A program made the translations under genes and the position numbers. 6,174 nt of DNA. Origin: Bacillota bacterium (lineage in GTDB: Bacteria; Bacillota_I; Bacilli_A; RFN20; CAG-826). This document shows, piece by piece, positions 1 through 5,809 of this stretch. Numbering within the stretch: the stretch's first letter is position 1; each line of letters begins with the position of its first letter. Under the pieces are notes generated by a model. That model searched no databases. It saw nothing but the letters and a program-made list of their open reading frames with translations, and was not told the origin of the DNA. The stretch covers positions 1-6,174 of the forward strand of contig DOQE01000135.1 in assembly GCA_003512585.1 (NCBI GenBank), in the 5' to 3' direction.

Positions 1-2888
1 GCTATTTCTCTACTTTAATCGCATATAAAGAAAAAGAAGAAGAACTATTCTTATTATCTATTCCTTCTATTTATAACCTAAATGAAGAAAACCTTTTATC
101 TAGGCTAGACAAAGCCAAGTCTTTAGGCTTCTTTTCTAGATATAAAGAATATAGACGAATCAAAAAGGAAGTTTCCTTATTTATAAAAGATAAATCCATT
201 ATTAAAAAAGAGATTTCTATAAGAAACTTCCTTCAATTGGTAAAAGAAACAAAAGAAAAGAAACTTGCTTATGAATCTATAAATGGATTTGCTTCTTTCT
301 CTTATAAAGAAGAAGGTACAAAGAGCTTAAATGATATAAAGAAAGATTTTGAAATATGTAAAAATACAATTAGCTTATTATCTAATTTAGAAAACGTTTC
401 AGGGTGTTCATCTTCTTCTTTCTCCCCTTTGTATTCTTTCTTTTCTTCTTTTGGCGTGAACCCTTCTTGTTTATATGAAGAGTATGTCGCTTCTTTTATT
501 TCTAACTTTGAAGAGTTAAAAAGTAAAAATGAAGATCTAAGGCAAAAATATGAATTTGATGTTTTTACTCCTGTTGAAAGCGATGTCTATTTCGATAGTG
601 TTTTAAATTCTTTGCATAAAGCAATCAATGATAAAGAAAGATTTGGCGAATGGGTAAAATTATTAATTGCCATAGATGAAGCTAGCCTCTATTTGCCAGA
701 GGGTTTATTAACTAACTATAAAAATGGAAAAATCGATGAAAATGAATTAGAGCCTTGCTTTAACTGCGCTTTATTTTACCAAATAATGGTTTCTTCTTTA
801 TTTGAGGAAGATTTGCTTAGCTTAAATTCGAACGAAATTGAAAATAAAATTGCAAAATATAAAGAGGCAATTGATGAATTTAAAACTTTATCAATTAAAG
901 AAACCGCCTATTCAATAACGAAAAATTTCCCTAATGAGAATGGGCATTATGCGAATAGCTCTAGTATTTATCAATTAAAGAAACTAATTGCTACTAATGG
1001 CAGGGGGAAATCGTTACGTTCTATATTTGATTTATATGGGCAAACAATATTCAATTTGACGCCTTGCTTTTTAATGTCGCCTTTATCATTGGCCCAGTTT
1101 ATCGATCCAAGCAAGCATCATTTCGATTTGGTTATATTTGATGAAGCTAGTCAAATCCCAACTTCTGAAGCAATCGGGGCCATAGCTAGGGGCGACAGTT
1201 GCATTATCGCGGGCGATCAGCAGCAAATGCCCCCGACCAATTTCTTTAATGCTACTTTAAGTTTCTCTTCAACTAACGATGATGCGATTAATTATGATGA
1301 TTTGGAGTCATTATTAGACGATGCCATAACTTTAGGATTGCCTAGGCATAGGCTTACCTACCATTATCGTTCCCATCATGAATCCTTAATTGCTTTTTCC
1401 AATAATAAGTTCTACGAGAATTCCTTATCTACTTTCCCTTCGCCCAATAATCAAATATCCGCGGTTAAGTTAGTTTATGTAAACGGAAACTATGAAATGG
1501 GAAAAGGCATAAATAAAGAAGAAGCCAATGCAATTGTTAAAGAAGTAATTAGAAGGCTAAAAGATAAAGAATTGGTTAAACATTCAATTGGGGTAGTCAC
1601 TTTTAATAAAAAGCAGCAAGACTTGATCAGTGATTTATTAGATAACGCCTTTAACAAAGATTCTTCCTTAAATAGAACACCGGGCGGAGAAGAAATATTT
1701 ATTAAAAATTTAGAGAATGTCCAAGGGGATGAAAGGGATTGCATTCTTTTCTCAATTTGTTTTGGGCCGAACAAGAAAACAAATACGATGTCGCTTAATT
1801 TTGGTCCATTAAGCAGAGAAAAAGGAGAAAGAAGGTTAAATGTCGCCGTATCTAGGGCTAGAGATGAGATGATTGTTTTTTCTTCTTGCTTGCCTTCTGC
1901 TATTAAATCTAATCTATGTAAAAACGAAGGGGCGGAATATTTAAAAGCCTTCCTTTTGTATGCTGAAAAAGGATCTAGCTGCCTTAGCAATGATTATTCT
2001 TGGTCCATTAAGGGAGAAAAGACTTCTTTCTCTTCCTATTTGGCCTTAAATCTAACTAAGCTTGGCTATAAAGTCGATACTAATGTGGGGACTAGTTCTT
2101 TTAAAGTTGACCTTGCTATAAAAGATCCTCTTGACCCATCTAGATATGCTTTGGGCATTCTAACCGATGATGATACATATTGCTCTTTGCCAACTTGCCT
2201 AGATAGGAACGTCATTGGTCCAGATATGCTTATTTCTTTGCATTGGAAACTAATTCATGTATTTTCTAGCGAATACATAGATCATCCCAATGTTGTTGTA
2301 GATAGAATCGTTAAATCATTATCTGAGCCTATTGCTCTTCCATCAAAAAATAAAAAGGCGCCTTCTCTTGTTTTTACTAAAGCTAGTCCCTCTAACCCTT
2401 ATCCACATAAAAAGGAATACCCTTTAGTTGATTATTCGATGGTTAACGTAAATTCTTCTTTATCTGGGATAATTAGTTCTATTTTGTCTATAGAAGCTCC
2501 CATTTCTGATGAATTGCTTAAGAAAAGACTTCGCAATATTTATAAAATAGGAAGGATATCACCCCAAAAATATCAAATCATTTTATCTAGACTAAAAGAA
2601 ATTGGGGCAACTCCAATTGATTTTGATAACATTACCTATTGGTGGCCTTCTTCCTTGCTTTCTAGTTCAATTACTTCTTATAGAGTGGGAGAAGATAGAA
2701 GCATGGTGGACATTCCTTATGAAGAATTAAAAGTTTGCATCCAAGACATCGTTGATTTGCAAGGAAGATTAACTATTGATGATTTATGTAAGGAAGTGCT
2801 TCATTTATTTGGTTTTGAAGCATTGACGGAAAGAAGTAAAAAACATATTAAACAAGCAATTTTAAAACTTGGCTTGAATTTGGCTTAA
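1..2888 (+). CDS. Giant superfamily 1 helicase with nuclease-like and DUF3320 C-terminal domains (5'-partial)
   Basis: The frame is open from the first complete codon (nt 3), giving 961 visible codons to a TAA at 2886. A TTG at 237 is only an internal codon, so the true start lies upstream of the window. Seen in order: 'PCFLMSPLSLAQF' before Walker B 'VIFDEASQ' (about nt 1131-1154), motif III 'AGDQQQMPPT' (1209-1238), 'YHYRSH' (1359-1376), 'LENVQGDERD' (1707-1736) and the arginine-finger motif 'RRLNVAVSRAR' (1830-1862). This is the AAA_11/AAA_12 (Dna2/Upf1-like) core; Walker A must lie upstream. A PD-(D/E)XK/Vsr-like MTES_1575 domain follows (about 2031-2290; 'KVDLAI', 'LGILTDDDTY', 'LDRN', 'HW'), then a DUF3320-like tail (about 2460-2885; 'APISDELLKKRL', 'YWWP'). 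Family members commonly exceed 1,300 residues and begin with DUF4011. They probably act on nucleic acids in the cytoplasm, and related helicase-Vsr proteins have been linked to phage defence; function here is inferred. Family assignment is confident. The nuclease glutamate looks replaced by Leu. Confidence 0.92.
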   Translation, partial: YFSTLIAYKEKEEELFLLSIPSIYNLNEENLLSRLDKAKSLGFFSRYKEYRRIKKEVSLFIKDKSIIKKEISIRNFLQLVKETKEKKLAYESINGFASFSYKEEGTKSLNDIKKDFEICKNTISLLSNLENVSGCSSSSFSPLYSFFSSFGVNPSCLYEEYVASFISNFEELKSKNEDLRQKYEFDVFTPVESDVYFDSVLNSLHKAINDKERFGEWVKLLIAIDEASLYLPEGLLTNYKNGKIDENELEPCFNCALFYQIMVSSLFEEDLLSLNSNEIENKIAKYKEAIDEFKTLSIKETAYSITKNFPNENGHYANSSSIYQLKKLIATNGRGKSLRSIFDLYGQTIFNLTPCFLMSPLSLAQFIDPSKHHFDLVIFDEASQIPTSEAIGAIARGDSCIIAGDQQQMPPTNFFNATLSFSSTNDDAINYDDLESLLDDAITLGLPRHRLTYHYRSHHESLIAFSNNKFYENSLSTFPSPNNQISAVKLVYVNGNYEMGKGINKEEANAIVKEVIRRLKDKELVKHSIGVVTFNKKQQDLISDLLDNAFNKDSSLNRTPGGEEIFIKNLENVQGDERDCILFSICFGPNKKTNTMSLNFGPLSREKGERRLNVAVSRARDEMIVFSSCLPSAIKSNLCKNEGAEYLKAFLLYAEKGSSCLSNDYSWSIKGEKTSFSSYLALNLTKLGYKVDTNVGTSSFKVDLAIKDPLDPSRYALGILTDDDTYCSLPTCLDRNVIGPDMLISLHWKLIHVFSSEYIDHPNVVVDRIVKSLSEPIALPSKNKKAPSLVFTKASPSNPYPHKKEYPLVDYSMVNVNSSLSGIISSILSIEAPISDELLKKRLRNIYKIGRISPQKYQIILSRLKEIGATPIDFDNITYWWPSSLLSSSITSYRVGEDRSMVDIPYEELKVCIQDIVDLQGRLTIDDLCKEVLHLFGFEALTERSKKHIKQAILKLGLNLA

Positions 2889-2913
2889 TAGCTAACTGCT
2901 TTTTATCTCATAA

Positions 2914-2941
2914 TTGATTTTAGGCTTATTTTAAGTATAAT
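2914..2941 (+). promoter_or_regulatory. Sigma-70-type promoter for the sugar transferase
   Basis: A TTGATT -35 box (2914-2919), a 16-nt spacer and a perfect TATAAT -10 box (2936-2941) lie in the gap between the helicase stop and the next gene. Transcription would begin near 2948, leaving a leader of about 30 nt before the ATG at 2979. This suggests the transferase is transcribed separately from the helicase. It is a sequence match only; A+T-rich DNA yields chance TATAAT boxes, but position and spacing fit well. Confidence 0.55.
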
Positions 2942-2978
2942 TTTCATTAGGTTTTTTACTTAAACCATTTCAATATTC

Positions 2979-3599
2979 ATGCCTAAATATCAATTTAAGA
3001 TGCATCAAAAACTATATTTTCCCTTGAAAAGGGCTATAGATATTTTTGGTTCGTTACTAGGCATTATTGTTTTAAGTCCCATTTTATTATTTGCCGCTTT
3101 AATGACAAAATGCACCTCAAAAGGGCCGATTTTATTTAAGCAAGAAAGAGTGGGAAAAAACGAGTTAGTATTCAAGATGTACAAGTTTCGTTCCATGCGC
3201 ATAGATGCCCCTCAGGTTGCTCCAAACGATATGGATATAAAAACCCAGCAATCTTTAATTACCAAATGGGGAAAGTTCATGAGAAAAACTTCCATCGATG
3301 AATTGCCCCAATTGTTTAATATCCTTGGCGGATCCATGTCTTTCATTGGACCTAGGCCAGGGCAAACAAAAGAGCATGAAGCCGATTTAATAGAAGAAAG
3401 AGAAAAAACTTTCCCTAGTGCATATGAGGTTAAACCAGGCTTATCTGGATATGCCCAAGTTAAATTAAGAAGGGATCACTCTCCCCAAAAGAAAGCTTTA
3501 TATGATTCTTCTTATGTACAAAGAATTTCTTTATGGTTTGATTTTAAAATATTTGTTTATTCTTTTTTGGTTTTGTTTGGGTTCGATAAGGGTAGATAA
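2979..3599 (+). CDS. Small monotopic sugar-phosphate transferase (undecaprenyl-phosphate glycosyl-1-phosphate transferase)
   Basis: The 206-residue protein is a complete minimal bacterial sugar transferase domain (PF02397; PglC-like, equivalent to the C-terminal part of WcaJ/WbaP). Members move a sugar-1-phosphate from a nucleotide sugar to undecaprenyl phosphate at the cytoplasmic membrane face, starting capsule, O-glycan or exopolysaccharide synthesis. Visible: an N-terminal hydrophobic re-entrant helix (about residues 20-42, 'LSP' break at 32-34), 'LFKQERVG' (52-59), 'KFRSM' (69-73), the catalytic Asp-Glu pair in 'SIDELPQL' (D107, E108), 'SFIGPRPG' (121-128) and 'VKPGLSGYAQV' (151-161). 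The length fits a stand-alone enzyme, without the N-terminal four-helix/CoA-binding-like half of long homologues. The ATG at 2979 follows a good promoter but has no clear Shine-Dalgarno; the ATG at 3000 is a possible alternative. Which sugar it uses cannot be told. No glycosyltransferase, flippase or polymerase gene is nearby, so it looks like an orphan. Confidence 0.94.
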   Translation: MPKYQFKMHQKLYFPLKRAIDIFGSLLGIIVLSPILLFAALMTKCTSKGPILFKQERVGKNELVFKMYKFRSMRIDAPQVAPNDMDIKTQQSLITKWGKFMRKTSIDELPQLFNILGGSMSFIGPRPGQTKEHEADLIEEREKTFPSAYEVKPGLSGYAQVKLRRDHSPQKKALYDSSYVQRISLWFDFKIFVYSFLVLFGFDKGR

Positions 3600-3613
3600 G
3601 AAAGACATAAATT

Positions 3614-3740
3614 AGCCTCTTTTCAATAAATTTTAATATATGGAAGAAGGCGTATAGGCAAAACAGAACCGATAGATGAGGCAATAAGACAAAGTGGCCA
3701 AAAATCTCTTGTATATCTAGCTAGAAAAGCCTCTTTTCAA
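3614..3740. repeat. 13-bp direct repeat at the pseudogene's 5' edge
   Basis: AGCCTCTTTTCAA occurs at 3614-3626 and again at 3728-3740, exactly 114 bp (38 codons) apart. The second copy is within the ATPase remnant, coding for part of 'KASFQ'. The first lies just before the point where recognisable ATPase similarity begins. It may be a relic of slippage or recombination that trimmed the gene, or coincidence. Confidence 0.45.
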
Positions 3741-4791
3741 GTTCAACTAGATGAATTCTCCGCTTTTGCTGGTAGCTTTATGGGTGTTATTGGATTTCAT
3801 CCTAACAATTAGAGGAACTTCATCGTGCTTTATTTTCATGTGGCGTCACACATCCATTTATTTTATTCATTGATGAGTATCCTTATCTTAAAGGAGATAA
3901 TCCCGGCATAGATTCAATTTTTCAAAAAGTGATGCATGAATTTGAAAACAAATCAAAAATGTCTCTTGTTTTATGCGGGTCATATATGGATATCATGATG
4001 AAAGCTTTCAATAGGAATGGCCCCTTGCATGGCCTTTTAACGAAATAATTCATTTAAAGCCTTTTGATAAAGAATCTGTTTCAACTGTATCTTCCAAACT
4101 CATTAAAGAAGAAAATACAAATACGGTTTGTGAACTTATTGCTTTAGGCAAGAAAAACTATAACGAATTAAATCAGGGATTGGGCAATGTTTCTAAAGAT
4201 AATGCAACTCGGTACTTGCAACGTTTAAAAGAAATGGATTTGATAGGAAAAGTTATTCGATAAATGCTAATTTAAAAAGAAAGCCACTTTATTTATAAAT
4301 GATAATTTTTTGGATTTCTATTATACATTTTTAGTTAGACGCCAAAGAGAAAGATATGTTTTATCCCCAAAGCAGTTTCTTGCAAAGTATGTTGAGGAAA
4401 AACTGCAAAAAAGAGTATTTTCCTAGAAAATTTGAGGAATTAACAAAAGAATATTGCATTAGAAGAAATAAATTGGGCCAATTTTCTTTTCTTGCTACCG
4501 ATATGGATAGTCTTATTTAGAGGTATGGCAAGCGGAACAACAGTTGATAGAGAATTTGATTTAGTAATAAAGACGGATAATGGGTATGTACCGATTGAAT
4601 GCAAATATACAAAAGAGCCAATAAGCATATCTTCTGTTAATGAAGAAAAGTATCAATGGCTAGGGCTGCCTTTTAAAATAAGGCAATTTGCTTTTTCATC
4701 AAAAAGCGGGTTTGATGAAAAGGAAAAGAAGCAAAGCGATTTGCTCCTATTTGATTTAGACGAAATGCATTCTTTAGATATTGATGATTAG
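3630..4791 (+). pseudogene. Decayed AAA ATPase (ATPase_2/AAA_14-like, DUF234-type C-terminus), multiply frameshifted
   Basis: No single long frame exists, but pieces join into one family profile. 3630-3812: 'ILIYGRRRIGKTE' (Walker A, GxxxxGKT) to 'FMGVIGFHPNN', preceded by a stop at 3627, so the usual N-terminal segment is gone. 3809-4048: 'LEELHRALFSCGV', Walker B 'FILFIDEYPYL', 'LVLCGSYMDIM', 'GPLHGLLT'. 4042-4263: 'EIIHLKPFDKESV', then a winged-helix-like part 'NATRYLQRLKEMDLIGKVI'. About 4260-4294: 'INANLKRKPLY'. About 4295-4426: 'INDNFLDFYYTFLVRRQRERYV'. About 4413-4520: 'EYFPRKFEELTKEYCIRRNKLGQF'. 4492-4791: a nuclease-like tail 'REFDLVI...PIECKY', 99 codons, stop at 4789. At least six frame changes are needed, and roughly 60-80 residues seem missing after 'LKPFDKESV'. 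Intact members are about 400-470-residue ATPases, mostly uncharacterised and often in accessory DNA. Non-function is inferred; the last ORF could be miscalled as a small gene. Confidence 0.88.
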
Positions 4792-4849
4792 ATCTGTTTC
4801 AAATGGTTTTTTAATTGTATAAATCCCCTTTTTATATAAAAATATCCTC

Positions 4850-5524
4850 ATGAATATTTTTATTTTTGCTTCTATTAATGAAGCCGATTATGTATTAAAA
4901 AAAGCTGTTATTCTTGAAAAAATATCTAATGAGCCTTTTAAAATGCTTAAGGCTACGGTTGAAAATAAAAGCATCGGCATAGTAATTTCTCTAATTGGAA
5001 AAGTTCACGCCGGGGCTAGCTTGGTGGCCGCCATTAATTATTTTGGGCCCAATAATAATTTTATAAACGTGGGAACTTCTGGCAGCTTAGATGTAAAACA
5101 AGCCAATGTATTTGATATAGTAATTGCTTCAAAACTAGTTCAACACGATGTGGATACGACTGCTCTAGGAGATCCATTAGGAATGGTAAGCGGGCCTGAT
5201 AAAGTATTCTTTAATACATCCAACGAACTTAATAAAGCTATTGAAAAAGGATGCCATGATTACCATTTAAATCCAATCTATGGAATTGTTAGCAGCGGAG
5301 ATAAATTCATTGCTAGCGAAGAAGAGAAACAAAATATTAGGAAATCCTTTAATTCTATAGTAGTAGAGATGGAAGCGGCTGCTCTTGCAGAAATTGCCGA
5401 TGCCTATAAAGTCAATTTTTCTTGTTTTAAAATAATTACGGATGCGGTAGAACACGCTAAAGAATATAAGGAGAATTTTGATAAAGCCGTTAGAATCCTT
5501 GCCGATATTGTTTGGACTATTTAG
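4850..5524 (+). CDS. mtnN: 5'-methylthioadenosine/S-adenosylhomocysteine nucleosidase (MTAN-like)
   Basis: The 224-residue protein has the full PNP/UDP phosphorylase-fold architecture of MTAN, about the usual length of 230. MTAN hydrolyses methylthioadenosine, S-adenosylhomocysteine and 5'-deoxyadenosine to adenine plus the ribosyl product, clearing SAM by-products in the cytoplasm. Visible: 'LIGKVHAGASL' (48-58), 'INVGTSGSL' (72-80), 'VQHDVDTTALGDPLG' (97-111), 'SSGDKFI' (148-154), 'VEMEAAALAEIA' (172-183; M174 and E175 matching E. coli Met173/Glu174) and 'KIITDAVE' (194-201; D198 matching the acid Asp197). Two positions depart from the E. coli pattern: the 'AMEEEV' motif holding the water-activating Glu12 reads 'SINEAD', and Arg193 is Lys194. 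The ATG at 4850 has no good Shine-Dalgarno. The gene stands alone, 58 nt after the ATPase remnant. Another nucleosidase of the same fold is possible, but MTAN fits best. Confidence 0.9.
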   Translation: MNIFIFASINEADYVLKKAVILEKISNEPFKMLKATVENKSIGIVISLIGKVHAGASLVAAINYFGPNNNFINVGTSGSLDVKQANVFDIVIASKLVQHDVDTTALGDPLGMVSGPDKVFFNTSNELNKAIEKGCHDYHLNPIYGIVSSGDKFIASEEEKQNIRKSFNSIVVEMEAAALAEIADAYKVNFSCFKIITDAVEHAKEYKENFDKAVRILADIVWTI

Positions 5525-5538
5525 TGATTGCCGGACTT

Positions 5539-5577
5539 AAAAATACTGCATTTTTGCAAATTTTTCTTCTTTTTTTG
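5539..5577 (+). terminator. Candidate intrinsic terminator after mtnN
   Basis: AAAAAT (5539-5544) pairs with ATTTTT (5560-5565), enclosing TGCA/TGCA (5547-5550 with 5555-5558) around a four-T loop and a small internal bulge. A pyrimidine-rich tract ending in seven T follows. It lies 15 nt after the mtnN stop, a good position. The stem is A+T-rich and weak, so efficiency is uncertain. Confidence 0.45.
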
Positions 5578-5669
5578 GTTTTATCGAATAGAAATAGACT
5601 AAGGGGCTATAGGAATTGGAAAACTATTCCAGCAGAAGTAGTTAAAAATATATCGTAAAATCAAAATCA

Positions 5670-5691
5670 TTAAGTTATGGAGATAACTTAA
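5670..5691. promoter_or_regulatory. Perfect 9-bp inverted repeat with GGAG loop (possible operator or RNA hairpin)
   Basis: TTAAGTTAT (5670-5678) and its exact reverse complement ATAACTTAA (5683-5691) flank a 4-nt GGAG loop. It is upstream of both gpmA promoter candidates and is not followed by a T-run, so it does not look like a standard terminator on the + strand. It may be a protein-binding operator; function is not known. Confidence 0.5.
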
Positions 5692-5716
5692 CAAATTTGC
5701 CATTTTATATGCTATT

Positions 5717-5745
5717 TTGTTTAAACGAATAAGCTTTTTTATAAT
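5717..5745 (+). promoter_or_regulatory. Upstream promoter candidate for gpmA (P1)
   Basis: TTGTTT (5717-5722), a 17-nt spacer and TATAAT (5740-5745). Transcription would begin near 5752, giving a leader of nearly 60 nt. It lies 25 bp downstream of the perfect inverted repeat. The -35 is only a partial match. Confidence 0.45.
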
Positions 5746-5754
5746 TTGCCTACT

Positions 5755-5782
5755 TTGTAGATTGTCTTAATTGTTTTATAAT
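5755..5782 (+). promoter_or_regulatory. Downstream promoter candidate for gpmA (P2)
   Basis: TTGTAG (5755-5760), a 16-nt spacer and TATAAT (5777-5782), placed 37 bp after the P1 -10 box. Transcription would begin near 5789, giving a leader of about 20 nt that still includes the AAAGGA ribosome binding site (5797-5802). The -10 is perfect and the -35 is a partial match. Two promoters in tandem would fit a strongly expressed glycolytic gene. Confidence 0.5.
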
Positions 5783-5809
5783 TTTTAACGTTTCTGAAAG
5801 GATTATCAA

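Noticed and set aside
237..239. TTG as start of the helicase
   Set aside because: The frame is open without a stop to the window edge, no ribosome binding site precedes it, and the family needs a Walker A region upstream.
993..1016. 'NGRGKS' as a Walker A motif
   Set aside because: It lies close before 'PCFLMSPLSLAQF', which in this family follows long after Walker A; the GxxxxGK[ST] pattern and its hydrophobic strand are missing.
1490..1990. 166-codon ORF on the minus strand inside the helicase
   Set aside because: It is fully antisense to the conserved helicase motifs and shows no recognisable domain; it is a shadow of the coding strand.
2889..2907. AGC/GCT hairpin followed by T-run as helicase terminator
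   Set aside because: The stem is only three base pairs, too weak to call.
4818..4840. TATAAA boxes (4818-4823 and 4835-4840) as mtnN promoter
   Set aside because: No acceptable -35 box lies at 16-18 nt from either; in this A+T-rich gap the match is not informative.
5267..5455. 62-codon minus-strand ORF inside mtnN
   Set aside because: Antisense to conserved MTAN motifs, with no features of its own.
5618..5636. 5-bp inverted repeat (GGAAT/ATTCC) in the mtnN-gpmA gap
   Set aside because: Short stem and nine-base loop; expected by chance.
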